Shown piece by piece: positions 1 through 7,995 of a stretch of 64,000 nt of DNA. The position numbers were made by a program, and so were the translations under genes. Numbering within the stretch: the stretch's first letter is position 1; each line of letters opens with the position of its first letter. The stretch lies in assembly GCF_018638295.1 (NCBI RefSeq), contig NZ_JABTTS010000002.1, positions 335,954-399,953 of the forward strand. The letters are read 5' to 3'. Origin of the DNA: Streptomyces sp. CHD11 (lineage in GTDB: Bacteria > Actinomycetota > Actinomycetes > Streptomycetales > Streptomycetaceae). The notes under the pieces were generated by a model. It did not search any database. It was given only the letters and a program-made list of their open reading frames with translations, and was not told where the DNA came from.

Positions 1-26
1 GCTTCCCGGGCGTCGCTCCATTTGTT

Positions 27-55
27 TTGACCGGAGTCCGTGAGGTAGGTACGCT
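27..55 (+). promoter_or_regulatory. probable str operon promoter
   Basis: A -35 element TTGACC (27-32) lies 17 bases before a -10 element TACGCT (50-55), a good match to the streptomycete housekeeping sigma consensus. The predicted start near 62 would give a leader of about 190 bases before rpsL. Around 183-202 that leader holds a short CCGACC/GGTCGG hairpin of unknown role. Confidence 0.55.
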
Positions 56-252
56 CAGACCTTGTGCCTGGGGTGTGCCCTGGCCTCCGTGCGTGCCATC
101 ACACCGCACCGGGGGCTGCGAAACGGCCACCGTGATTCAGCGCCTTCTTCTGCTTTGCGGCGGGAGTCCGCAGGATTCGACACACCCGACCGCGTGGGTC
201 GGTGACGTTCCAGGTTAGCTTCACCATTCGGCACACAGAAACCGGAGAAGTA

Positions 253-624
253 GTGCCTACGATCCAGCAGCTGGTCCGGAAGGGCCGGCAGGACAAGGTC
301 GAGAAGAACAAGACGCCCGCACTCGAGGGTTCGCCCCAGCGTCGTGGCGTCTGCACGCGTGTGTTCACGACCACCCCGAAGAAGCCGAACTCGGCCCTGC
401 GTAAGGTCGCGCGTGTGCGTCTGACCAGCGGGATCGAGGTCACTGCTTACATTCCGGGTGAGGGGCACAACCTGCAGGAGCACTCCATCGTGCTCGTGCG
501 CGGCGGCCGTGTGAAGGACCTGCCGGGTGTTCGCTACAAGATCATCCGCGGTTCCCTCGACACCCAGGGTGTCAAGAACCGCAAGCAGGCCCGCAGCCGC
601 TACGGCGCCAAGAAGGAGAAGTAA
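253..624 (+). CDS. rpsL: 30S ribosomal protein S12
   Basis: 123-residue S12, a component of the decoding centre of the small subunit and the classic site of streptomycin-resistance mutations. The start is the GTG at 253 because the protein then begins [12 protein letters not shown], as S12 does; an upstream in-frame ATG at 202 would add 17 unrelated residues. A GGAG ribosome binding site lies about 8 bases upstream. The conserved [14 protein letters not shown] block and the [17 protein letters not shown] block are intact. It is first in the rpsL-rpsG-fusA-tuf operon and only 2 bases separate it from rpsG. Confidence 0.97.
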   Translation: MPTIQQLVRKGRQDKVEKNKTPALEGSPQRRGVCTRVFTTTPKKPNSALRKVARVRLTSGIEVTAYIPGEGHNLQEHSIVLVRGGRVKDLPGVRYKIIRGSLDTQGVKNRKQARSRYGAKKEK

Positions 625-626
625 GA

Positions 627-1097
627 ATGCCTCGTAAGGGCCCCGCCCCGAAGCGCCCGGTCATCATCGACCCGGTCTACGGTTCTCCTCTGGTGACCTC
701 CCTGATCAACAAGGTGCTGCTGAACGGCAAGCGCTCCACCGCCGAGCGCATCGTGTACGGCGCCATGGAGGGCCTGCGCGAGAAGACCGGCAACGACCCG
801 GTCATCACGCTGAAGCGCGCTCTCGAGAACATCAAGCCGACCCTCGAGGTCAAGTCCCGCCGCGTCGGTGGCGCCACGTACCAGGTGCCGATCGAGGTCA
901 AGCCCGGTCGTGCCAACACCCTGGCGCTGCGCTGGCTGGTCGGTTACTCCCGCGCCCGTCGCGAGAAGACCATGACCGAGCGTCTGCTCAACGAGCTTCT
1001 CGACGCCTCCAACGGCCTCGGCGCCGCTGTGAAGAAGCGCGAGGACACGCACAAGATGGCCGAGTCCAACAAGGCCTTCGCGCACTACCGCTGGTAG
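627..1097 (+). CDS. rpsG: 30S ribosomal protein S7
   Basis: 156-residue S7, the assembly protein that nucleates the 3' (head) domain of 16S rRNA. It opens [12 protein letters not shown] and carries the typical [18 protein letters not shown] block and the [20 protein letters not shown] end, so it is full length. The rpsL stop is 2 bases upstream, and an AAGGAG Shine-Dalgarno sits inside the end of rpsL, which is consistent with coupled translation. In many bacteria S7 autoregulates this operon; no such site can be demonstrated here. Confidence 0.97.
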   Translation: MPRKGPAPKRPVIIDPVYGSPLVTSLINKVLLNGKRSTAERIVYGAMEGLREKTGNDPVITLKRALENIKPTLEVKSRRVGGATYQVPIEVKPGRANTLALRWLVGYSRARREKTMTERLLNELLDASNGLGAAVKKREDTHKMAESNKAFAHYRW

Positions 1098-1136
1098 TCG
1101 CTACCCACATCGAGACCGAGAGAAGACTGAAGCCTT

Positions 1137-3263
1137 ATGGCTACCACTTCACTTGACCTGGCCAAGGTCCGCAACATCGGGATCATGGCCCACATCGACG
1201 CGGGCAAGACGACCACCACCGAGCGGATCCTGTTCTACACCGGCGTGTCGTACAAGATCGGTGAGGTCCACGACGGCGCCGCCACGATGGACTGGATGGA
1301 GCAGGAGCAGGAGCGTGGCATCACGATCACGTCTGCTGCGACCACCTGTCACTGGCCGCTCGAGGACAACGACTACACGATCAACATCATCGACACCCCG
1401 GGCCACGTCGACTTCACCGTCGAGGTGGAGCGTTCCCTGCGTGTGCTCGACGGTGCCGTGACCGTGTTCGACGGTGTCGCCGGTGTCGAGCCGCAGTCCG
1501 AGACGGTGTGGCGTCAGGCCGACCGCTACGGCGTGCCCCGTATCTGCTTCGTCAACAAGCTGGACCGTACCGGCGCCGAGTTCCACCGCTGCGTGGAGAT
1601 GATCTCGGACCGTCTGGGCGCCCAGCCGCTGGTCATGCAGCTCCCGATCGGTGCCGAGGCCGACTTCAAGGGCGTTGTCGACCTGGTGACGATGAAGGCC
1701 TTCGTGTGGTCCGCCGAGGCGGCCAAGGGCGAGATGTACGACATCGTCGACATCCCGGCCACGCACACCGAGGCCGCCGAGGAATGGCGCGGCAAGCTGC
1801 TCGAGGCTGTCGCCGAGAACGACGAAGAGATCATGGAGCTGTACCTGGAGGGCCAGGAGCCCACCACGGAGCAGCTGTACGCCGCGGTCCGTCGCATCAC
1901 CATCGCCTCCGGCAAGTCCGAGGAGACCACCGTCACCCCGGTGTTCTGCGGCACCGCGTTCAAGAACAAGGGCGTTCAGCCCCTGCTCGACGCGGTCGTG
2001 CGCTACCTGCCGACCCCGCTCGACGTGGAGGCCATCGAGGGCCACGACGTCAAGGACCCCGAGGTCGTCGTCAAGCGCAAGCCGTCGGAGGACGAGCCGC
2101 TCGCCGCGCTCGCCTTCAAGATCATGAGCGACCCGCACCTCGGCAAGCTCACCTTCGTCCGGGTCTACTCGGGCCGCCTGCAGTCCGGCACCGCGGTGCT
2201 GAACTCCGTGAAGGGCAAGAAGGAGCGCATCGGCAAGATCTACCGCATGCACGCCAACAAGCGTGAGGAGATCGAGTCGGTGGGCGCCGGCGACATCGTC
2301 GCCGTCATGGGCCTGAAGCAGACCACCACCGGTGAGACGCTGTCCGACGACAAGAGCCCGGTCATCCTGGAGTCCATGGACTTCCCGGCGCCGGTCATCC
2401 AGGTCGCCATCGAGCCCAAGTCGAAGGGTGACCAGGAGAAGCTGGGCGTCGCGATCCAGCGCCTGGCCGAGGAGGACCCGTCCTTCCAGGTTCACTCGGA
2501 CGAGGAGACGGGCCAGACCATCATCGGTGGTATGGGCGAGCTGCACCTCGAGGTGCTGGTCGACCGTATGCGCCGTGAGTTCAAGGTCGAGGCCAACGTC
2601 GGTAAGCCGCAGGTCGCCTACCGTGAGACGATTCGCAAGACCGTCGAGCGCGTGGACTACACCCACAAGAAGCAGACCGGTGGTACCGGTCAGTTCGCCA
2701 AGGTGCAGATCGCGATCGAGCCGATCGAGGGCGGCGACGCCTCCTACGAGTTCGTGAACAAGGTGACCGGTGGCCGCATCCCGAAGGAGTACATTCCTTC
2801 GGTGGACGCCGGTGCGCAGGAGGCCATGCAGTTCGGCATCCTGGCCGGCTACGAGATGACGGGCGTCCGCGTCACGCTCATCGACGGTGGCTACCACGAG
2901 GTCGACTCCTCCGAGCTCGCCTTCAAGATCGCCGGATCGCAGGCCTTCAAGGAGGCCGCGCGCAAGGCTTCGCCCGTGCTCCTGGAGCCGATGATGGCCG
3001 TCGAGGTCACCACGCCCGAGGACTACATGGGTGAGGTCATCGGCGACATCAACTCCCGCCGTGGCCAGATCCAGGCCATGGAGGAGCGGGCGGGTGCCCG
3101 CGTCGTGAAGGGCCTCGTGCCCCTCTCGGAGATGTTCGGCTACGTCGGCGACCTGCGCAGCAAGACGTCCGGCCGTGCCAGCTACTCCATGCAGTTCGAC
3201 TCCTACGCCGAGGTTCCGCGGAACGTCGCCGAGGAGATCATCGCGAAGGCCAAGGGCGAGTAA
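1137..3263 (+). CDS. fusA: translation elongation factor G
   Basis: 708-residue EF-G, the GTPase that drives ribosomal translocation. The G1 motif [13 protein letters not shown] is at about residues 17-29, G3 is [14 protein letters not shown] and G4 is NKLDR; domains II-V follow at normal length, including the [10 protein letters not shown] and [17 protein letters not shown] blocks. The ATG at 1137 follows a short purine-rich stretch. It sits 39 bases after rpsG in the str operon. The reverse strand carries a long open frame that is only a shadow of its codon bias. Confidence 0.98.
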   Translation: MATTSLDLAKVRNIGIMAHIDAGKTTTTERILFYTGVSYKIGEVHDGAATMDWMEQEQERGITITSAATTCHWPLEDNDYTINIIDTPGHVDFTVEVERSLRVLDGAVTVFDGVAGVEPQSETVWRQADRYGVPRICFVNKLDRTGAEFHRCVEMISDRLGAQPLVMQLPIGAEADFKGVVDLVTMKAFVWSAEAAKGEMYDIVDIPATHTEAAEEWRGKLLEAVAENDEEIMELYLEGQEPTTEQLYAAVRRITIASGKSEETTVTPVFCGTAFKNKGVQPLLDAVVRYLPTPLDVEAIEGHDVKDPEVVVKRKPSEDEPLAALAFKIMSDPHLGKLTFVRVYSGRLQSGTAVLNSVKGKKERIGKIYRMHANKREEIESVGAGDIVAVMGLKQTTTGETLSDDKSPVILESMDFPAPVIQVAIEPKSKGDQEKLGVAIQRLAEEDPSFQVHSDEETGQTIIGGMGELHLEVLVDRMRREFKVEANVGKPQVAYRETIRKTVERVDYTHKKQTGGTGQFAKVQIAIEPIEGGDASYEFVNKVTGGRIPKEYIPSVDAGAQEAMQFGILAGYEMTGVRVTLIDGGYHEVDSSELAFKIAGSQAFKEAARKASPVLLEPMMAVEVTTPEDYMGEVIGDINSRRGQIQAMEERAGARVVKGLVPLSEMFGYVGDLRSKTSGRASYSMQFDSYAEVPRNVAEEIIAKAKGE

Positions 3264-3323
3264 GGGGCTCCGTTCAACGGACTCCGTATCCACGCTTTAG
3301 GCTTGACCCCGGAGCCTGCAAGC

Positions 3324-3355
3324 GGGCATTCCGCCGCCACCCTGGCGGAATGCCC
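3324..3355 (+). terminator. fusA-tuf intergenic hairpin
   Basis: A perfect 12-base-pair inverted repeat, GGGCATTCCGCC / GGCGGAATGCCC, with an 8-base loop lies in the 169-base gap between fusA and tuf. It is followed by GC-rich sequence rather than a T run. It may cause partial termination, or mark an mRNA processing or stabilising element that sets the relative output of fusA and tuf. Confidence 0.6.
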
Positions 3356-3432
3356 CGGGCCCGGGTTTCCCAGCAAAGATCCCTGGCGCCGTTCAAGTAA
3401 GGCGTACAGAACCACTCCACAGGAGGACCCCA

Positions 3433-4626
3433 GTGGCGAAGGCGAAGTTCGAGCGGACTAAGCCGCACGTCAACATCGGCACCATCGGTCACATCGACCA
3501 CGGTAAGACGACCCTCACGGCCGCCATTACCAAGGTGCTGCACGACGCGTACCCGGACCTGAACGAGGCCTCGGCCTTCGACCAGATCGACAAGGCTCCC
3601 GAAGAGCGCCAGCGCGGTATCACGATCTCGATCTCGCACGTCGAGTACCAGACCGAGCAGCGTCACTACGCCCACGTCGACTGCCCCGGTCACGCGGACT
3701 ACATCAAGAACATGATCACGGGTGCGGCGCAGATGGACGGCGCCATCCTCGTGGTCGCCGCCACCGACGGCCCGATGCCGCAGACCAAGGAGCACGTGCT
3801 CCTGGCCCGCCAGGTCGGCGTTCCGTACATCGTCGTCGCCCTGAACAAGGCCGACATGGTGGACGACGAGGAGATCCTGGAGCTCGTCGAGCTCGAGGTC
3901 CGCGAGCTGCTCTCCGAGTACGAGTTCCCGGGCGACGACCTGCCGGTCGTCAAGGTCTCGGCGCTCAAGGCCCTCGAGGGCGACAAGGAGTGGGGCAACT
4001 CCGTCCTCGAGCTGATGAAGGCCGTGGACGAGAACATCCCGCAGCCCGAGCGTGACGTCGACAAGCCGTTCCTGATGCCGATCGAGGACGTCTTCACGAT
4101 CACCGGTCGTGGCACCGTCGTCACCGGTCGTATCGAGCGCGGTATCCTCAAGGTCAACGAGACCGTTGACATCGTGGGTATCAAGCAGGAGAAGACCACC
4201 ACCACGGTCACCGGCATCGAGATGTTCCGGAAGCTCCTCGACGAGGGCCAGGCCGGTGAGAACGTCGGTCTGCTCCTCCGTGGCATCAAGCGCGAGGACG
4301 TCGAGCGCGGCCAGGTCATCATCAAGCCGGGCTCGGTCACCCCGCACACCGAGTTCGAGGCCCAGGCCTACATCCTGTCGAAGGACGAGGGTGGCCGTCA
4401 CACCCCCTTCTTCAACAACTACCGCCCGCAGTTCTACTTCCGTACGACGGACGTGACCGGCGTGGTGACCCTCCCCGAGGGCACCGAGATGGTCATGCCG
4501 GGTGACAACACCGAGATGAAGGTGGAGCTCATCCAGCCCGTCGCCATGGAGGAGGGCCTGAAGTTCGCCATCCGTGAGGGTGGCCGGACCGTGGGCGCCG
4601 GCCAGGTCACCAAGATCAACAAGTGA
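3433..4626 (+). CDS. tuf: translation elongation factor Tu
   Basis: 397-residue EF-Tu, which delivers aminoacyl-tRNA to the ribosome. The start is the GTG at 3433 behind a strong AGGAGG at 3421-3426, and it gives the expected [14 protein letters not shown]-terminus. G1 [10 protein letters not shown]3 DCPGHADY and G4 NKADMVD are all present, and the C-terminal barrel ends in AGQVTKINK. It is the major tuf1-type gene by position after fusA. A second, degenerate copy of its last nine codons plus downstream DNA lies about 1 kb further on. Confidence 0.98.
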   Translation: MAKAKFERTKPHVNIGTIGHIDHGKTTLTAAITKVLHDAYPDLNEASAFDQIDKAPEERQRGITISISHVEYQTEQRHYAHVDCPGHADYIKNMITGAAQMDGAILVVAATDGPMPQTKEHVLLARQVGVPYIVVALNKADMVDDEEILELVELEVRELLSEYEFPGDDLPVVKVSALKALEGDKEWGNSVLELMKAVDENIPQPERDVDKPFLMPIEDVFTITGRGTVVTGRIERGILKVNETVDIVGIKQEKTTTTVTGIEMFRKLLDEGQAGENVGLLLRGIKREDVERGQVIIKPGSVTPHTEFEAQAYILSKDEGGRHTPFFNNYRPQFYFRTTDVTGVVTLPEGTEMVMPGDNTEMKVELIQPVAMEEGLKFAIREGGRTVGAGQVTKINK

Positions 4627-4660
4627 GCTTGCTGATCTGACCTGGTAGCTCCTGCTTGCG
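4601..4660 (+). repeat. tuf 3' end, left member of a 60-base direct repeat
   Basis: The last codons of tuf, its stop and the following 34 bases match 5587-5646 without gaps at 50 of 60 positions by hand count. This is the intact member; the other copy encodes a decayed GSQVIGSNR end in place of AGQVTKINK. Confidence 0.75.
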
Positions 4661-4670
4661 AGCACCTGAG

Positions 4671-4702
4671 AGGGCCCGTACGACTTCGGTCGTACGGGCC
4701 CT
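4671..4702 (+). terminator. tuf intrinsic terminator
   Basis: A perfect 14-base-pair stem, AGGGCCCGTACGAC / GTCGTACGGGCCCT, is closed by a stable TTCG tetraloop and followed by TTCG. It lies 44 bases after the tuf stop and is the obvious end of the str operon. Related but decayed sequence follows the second tuf-end copy near 5680-5700. Confidence 0.9.
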
Positions 4703-4805
4703 TTCGCTGCGCGGGCGTCAATTCCGCTGTCGATCGGTCACTCGATCGCGGGAATGGTGGGCCATATGCGTGCGGCACATGTCATTCCGTCCATAGCTTC
4801 GCCTC

Positions 4806-5310
4806 ATGGTCAGCTCATCCCATGAGGCCCTGCACCGGATCTTCCAGCAGGAACCGGGCCTCTTCTCGCGCGTCGCCAGGAATCTGGGCGTCGCCTTCCC
4901 CCCACCCGTGTCCGCCTCGGAACTCTCCACCGACCTCACGGAGACCCGGCCGCTGGAGCGGCGGGTGGACACGCTGCTGCGCATGGACACTCATGGAACA
5001 AGGCCTGGGCACGACGCAGGCCGCGGATCTCTGGAGGCATCTCATGGCCGTCGACCTCTCCTTCTTCCAGTCACAGACCGCCCAGCAGCTCCGTGCCGAG
5101 GGCGAGGCGAAGGGTCAGGTGAAGGGCCGGGCTGAGGCTGTTCTGGTCCTTCTGGGGCACCGGGGTGTCGAGCTCGGCGAAGAGGACCGGGAGCGCATCG
5201 CCGGCTGTGGTGACCCCGAGGTCTTGGACGTGTGGCTGAAGAGGGCTCTCACGGCGAGGTCGGCGGCCGAGGTGTTCGCGCCGGCCGATGAGACGGGGAC
5301 CGCGGACTGA
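4806..5310 (+). pseudogene. broken gene of a Streptomyces multicopy family of unknown function
   Basis: The N-terminal frame (ATG at 4806) reads MVSSSHEALHRIFQQEPG to ERRVDTLLRMDT at about 4992, and then the homologous reading jumps to another frame. From about 4996 that frame reads EQGLGTTQAADLWRHLMAVDLSFF to the stop at 5310, including a DRERIAGCGDPEVLDVW block. From memory, intact relatives in Streptomyces are roughly 250-300 residues and contain both ends joined by a central region that is missing here. I therefore read this as a gene with an internal deletion plus frameshift. Function of the family is unknown to me. It lies between the two copies of the tuf 3' end. Confidence 0.6.
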
Positions 5311-5312
5311 CG

Positions 5313-5519
5313 GACCTCTCCCTCTTCCCGTCGCAGACTGCGCTGCAGCTCAGGGCGGAGGGATACGCCACGTACCTGGCAGCCTCCTGCGTCCCGGTTT
5401 CCGATGAGGACCGGGAACGCATCGCAGGCTGCTGGGACATCGACACACTGAACGTCTGGTTCACCCGGGCCGTCACGGCGGCGTCGGCAGCCGAGGTCTT
5501 CGAGAGCAGGGCGGACTGA
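5313..5519 (+). pseudogene. second C-terminal remnant of the same family
   Basis: Immediately after the stop at 5310, a further open stretch without a start codon reads DLSLFPSQTALQLRAEG, then VSDEDRERIAGCWDIDTLNVWF and SAAEVFESRAD before a stop. It parallels residue by residue the tail of the preceding pseudogene (DLSFFQSQTAQQLRAEG, DRERIAGCGDPEVLDVW, SAAEVFA). About 17 residues are missing between the first and second blocks. This is a tandem duplicate of the 3' end of the family gene, itself decayed. Confidence 0.6.
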
Positions 5520-5586
5520 GTCCGGTCACCGGGCGGTGCGACGCCGGAGGCGTCGCCGTCGGGGCGGGTGCTCACAGGGACGGGTA

Positions 5587-5646
5587 GCCAGGTCATCGGG
5601 AGCAACAGGTGAGCGTGCTGACCTGACCCGGTAGCTCCTGCCTCCG
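5587..5646 (+). repeat. degenerate second copy of the tuf 3' end
   Basis: Ungapped alignment with 4601-4660 gives 50 of 60 identities by eye. The stop codon TGA falls at the same place, and the preceding codons read QVIGSNR against QVTKINK in EF-Tu. The sequence just after it (about 5676-5705) keeps traces of the tuf terminator, AGGGCCC then CCGTACGG. It marks the right edge of a scar containing two pseudogenes. Confidence 0.7.
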
Positions 5647-5727
5647 GGCATGCCCGGTGTGGTGACGGGTAGGGCCCCTCCGTACGGGGGGTCGTGCCCC
5701 TGGTGGTGGAACGGAGGGTGGTCGGAA

Positions 5728-6102
5728 GTGATCCGAAAGCTGCAGGCCGTCGCGCTGGACTGTGCTGATCCGGTGCGGCTCGCCGAGTTCTATGCGGGAC
5801 TGCTCGGCGGCCGGGTGGTCGCGGACCCGGAGGAGCCCCAGTGGGTCGAGGTGCACGGTTTTGAAGGGACTCCGCTGGCGTTTCAGCGTGCGGACGGCTA
5901 CCGGCCGCCCGCATGGCCCGACCAGGAACGTCCGCAGCAGCTCCACCTGGACTTCGACGTCGACGACCTCGACGCGGAGGAGGAGCGGGCGCTCGCCCTC
6001 GGTGCGACCGTGCTGGAGCGGACGGACCAGATCCGCCCGGGGGCCAACTGGCGGGTCTACGCGGACCCGGCCGGCCATCCGTTCTGCCTCTGCGTCCACT
6101 GA
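5728..6102 (+). CDS. VOC-family (glyoxalase/bleomycin-resistance fold) protein
   Basis: 124 residues when started at the GTG at 5728, which follows an AGGG ribosome binding site at 5714-5717; an ATG at 5650 would add a low-complexity extension. The protein opens VIRKLQAVALDCADP and has the typical VOC blocks LAEFYAGLLGG, QQLHLDFDVDDLDAEEERALALGATVL and VYADPAGHPFCLC. The family is a metal-binding beta-alpha-beta fold that includes dioxygenases, lyases and antibiotic-binding proteins. The substrate cannot be told from sequence. It is 55 bases upstream of a GNAT gene in the same direction. Confidence 0.85.
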   Translation: MIRKLQAVALDCADPVRLAEFYAGLLGGRVVADPEEPQWVEVHGFEGTPLAFQRADGYRPPAWPDQERPQQLHLDFDVDDLDAEEERALALGATVLERTDQIRPGANWRVYADPAGHPFCLCVH

Positions 6103-6157
6103 GATCCGGGCCCCAAATGCTTTGCGGGGGGCCGGGCCGGTCGGATAGGAAGCTTGC

Positions 6158-6697
6158 ATGCTGAGAGGCGACAAGGTCGGGCTGAGGGCCCGGCACGAGG
6201 ACGATATTCCGGTCCTGCGGGCCGAGCTGTACGACGACGTGGTCAACGCCTCGCGGGCCGAGGGCGGTCCCTGGCGGCCGGTCACGCCCGGCTCGAAGGA
6301 TCCGCGGCTCGTGGTGGACGACACGGAGCAGGGACACGTCCCGTTCTCCGTGGTGGAGCTGGCCGGCGGCACGCTGGTCGGCACCGCGACGCTGTGGGGC
6401 ATCGACCATCACAACCGGTCCGCCCACATCGGGCTGGGGCTGTTGCCGGCCGCCCGAGGCAAGGGCTACGGCACCGACGTGGTCGCGGTCCTGTGCCACT
6501 ACGGCTTCGTCGTACGGGGCCTGCACCGGCTGGGAATCGAGACCCTGTCGGACAACGCCGCGATGCTGCGCTCCGCCGAGCGCAATGGCTTCGTCCGCGA
6601 GGGCGTGCTGCGCTCCTCGGCCTGGGTGATGGGCGAGTTCATGGACGAGGTACTGCTCGGACTCCTGGCCCAGGACTGGAAGACGGACAGGCACTGA
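6158..6697 (+). CDS. GNAT-family N-acetyltransferase
   Basis: 179-residue acetyltransferase of the RimJ/RimL type. The acetyl-CoA binding loop is visible as LLPAARGKGYGTD at about residues 100-112, followed by LHRLGIETLSDNAAMLRSAERNGFVREGVLR, the typical end of the fold. The ATG at 6158 follows AGGAAG. The acceptor (protein N-terminus, polyamine or drug) is unknown. A strong hairpin just downstream separates it from the convergent LysR remnant. Confidence 0.88.
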   Translation: MLRGDKVGLRARHEDDIPVLRAELYDDVVNASRAEGGPWRPVTPGSKDPRLVVDDTEQGHVPFSVVELAGGTLVGTATLWGIDHHNRSAHIGLGLLPAARGKGYGTDVVAVLCHYGFVVRGLHRLGIETLSDNAAMLRSAERNGFVREGVLRSSAWVMGEFMDEVLLGLLAQDWKTDRH

Positions 6698-6707
6698 TAA
6701 CGGTGCA

Positions 6708-6742
6708 GGCCCCGGGCGCGCCGGACCGGCGTGCCCGAGGCC
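6708..6742. terminator. hairpin between convergent genes
   Basis: A near-perfect 15-base-pair stem, GGCCCCGGGCGCGCC against GGCGTGCCCGAGGCC with a 5-base loop, lies 10 bases after the GNAT stop. It can serve both the GNAT gene and the convergent LysR remnant. Confidence 0.6.
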
Positions 6743-6775
6743 GTGCCGGCCCCCGCCGGGATGGTCAGGCGTGGA

Positions 6776-7162
6776 TCAGGCGCGCTGCCACAGGGCCGGG
6801 ACGTTCGACGACTGCCGGCCGGACTGGGCCCGGTGGCCCCGGAGACAGCGGTAGACGGGGCCGCCCAGCCGGAAACGGGCCGTCGCGCGGGAGGTCCGGG
6901 CGGACCGGGCCGCCTCCTGCTGGAGTTCGGTCGCCGCGGGCATCACGATCCGGCTGTGCTCCAGCACCAGCTCGCCCCGCGCGGTGGCCCGCACCCCGTG
7001 CCGGCCGCGCTCGAACAGAGCGCCGATCAAGGCGCGTTCGATCCGCATGAGCTGTGCGCTCAGCGCGGGCTGGGCGAGTCCCGGGTCGGTGGCCGCCCGG
7101 GTGAGGCTGCCCGCGTCCGCGATCGCCCGGATCGTCTTGAGATGCCGCAACTCCCACTCCAA
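6776..7162 (-). pseudogene. LysR-family regulator, C-terminally truncated
   Basis: Read from a TTG at 7162, about 128 residues: LEWELRHLKTIRAIADAGSL, then a helix-turn-helix block TDPGLAQPALSAQLMRIERAL and the ATARGELVLEHSRIV linker helix that follow in LysR proteins. It then runs RFRLGGPVYRCL, which resembles the start of a LysR effector domain, and stops at 6776. LysR regulators are normally about 300 residues, so nearly the whole effector-binding domain is missing. No standard start codon with a good ribosome binding site is evident. It is most likely a decayed gene; a free-standing DNA-binding domain is possible but less likely. Confidence 0.6.
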
Positions 7163-7211
7163 GAGGGGGGCTTGCGGCGTGACCGGGGTGGGGCAAAAGG
7201 TTGGTACGGAC

Positions 7212-7829
7212 CTACGTCCGGTCCTCTCGGCCCGGCCGGCGCAGGCCGTCGACGAGGATGCCGGCCAGCCGGCGTGCGTCGTAGTCGGGGTCGCTCTCCG
7301 CGCCGATGCAGAGGTTGCCGACTCCGCGCATGAGGGTGAGGGCGTCGATGTCGGCGCGGATCTCACCGGCGGTGACCGCGGCGTCGAGCAGCTCGGCGCA
7401 GACGGGCAGCAGGCGGTCGAGGAAGTAGTCGTGCAGGGCCCCGAAGCCGGCCTGGTCGGAGCGGAGGACGGCGGCGAGGCCGTGCTTGGTGACCAGGAAG
7501 TCGACGAAGAGGTCGATCCACTGCCGCAGGGCGGTGTGCGGGGTGGCGGCGGTGGCCAGCAGGGCCGGACCGGCCTCGGCGCAGGCCTCGACCTGGTGGC
7601 GGTACACGCCGATGATCAGGTCCGCCCGGGTCGGGAAGTGCCGGTAGAGGGTGCCGAGGCCGACGCCGGCCCGGGAGGCGATGTCGCGCACCGGGGCGTC
7701 CACGCCGGAGGTGACGAAGACCGCCGTGGCCGCATCGAGCAGCGTCTCCTTGTTGCGCCGGGCGTCCTTGCGCCGTGACGGGGCCGCGGGCCCGCCGTCC
7801 GCGTCGTTGCCCTGGTCGCTTCGGTTCAC
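7212..7829 (-). CDS. TetR-family repressor
   Basis: 205 residues from the GTG at 7829, preceded by GGAAGGA at good spacing. The N-terminal DNA-binding domain reads ETLLDAATAVFVTSG, then VRDIASRAGVGLGTLYRHFPTRADLI, which is textbook TetR; the C-terminal half is a helical ligand-binding domain. It is divergent from the aldo/keto reductase gene at 7996, and the 166-base gap holds two GGAAC-NNN-GTTCC palindromes. By position it should repress both genes, with an unknown small-molecule or electrophile inducer. Confidence 0.92.
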   Translation of the reverse strand: MNRSDQGNDADGGPAAPSRRKDARRNKETLLDAATAVFVTSGVDAPVRDIASRAGVGLGTLYRHFPTRADLIIGVYRHQVEACAEAGPALLATAATPHTALRQWIDLFVDFLVTKHGLAAVLRSDQAGFGALHDYFLDRLLPVCAELLDAAVTAGEIRADIDALTLMRGVGNLCIGAESDPDYDARRLAGILVDGLRRPGREDRT

Positions 7830-7913
7830 CGCGTCGTTCCTTCCGCCTCTCGCATGCTCCCGCATGCTCTCACGCACGCCCGAGCGCGACCGTGGTCGCC
7901 CGTGCTTGCCAAA

Positions 7914-7961
7914 ACGGAACAGTGTTCCGTATCGTTCCAGGGGTACCGGAACGGTGTTCCG
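7914..7961. promoter_or_regulatory. paired palindromic operators of the TetR/aldo-keto reductase divergon
   Basis: Site 1 is ACGGAAC-AGT-GTTCCGT (7914-7930) with perfect 7-base arms. Site 2 is CGGAAC-GGT-GTTCCG (7947-7961) with perfect 6-base arms. Their centres are 32 bases apart, about three helical turns, so two dimers would bind the same face. They lie between the divergent TetR and aldo/keto reductase starts. Confidence 0.75.
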
Positions 7962-7995
7962 TTTCGGGTTCAGTCTGTCATGAGGAGATACGGAC

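Noticed and set aside
183..202. Riboswitch or S7/S12 autoregulatory site in the str operon leader
   Set aside because: Only a short six-base hairpin is evident; no resemblance to a known ligand-binding or ribosomal-protein target structure can be shown.
1149..3293. Long open frame of 714 codons on the minus strand opposite fusA
   Set aside because: Arises from the G/C third-position bias of fusA; no ribosome binding site, and the composition (His, Asp, Gly, Leu-rich) matches antisense shadows elsewhere.
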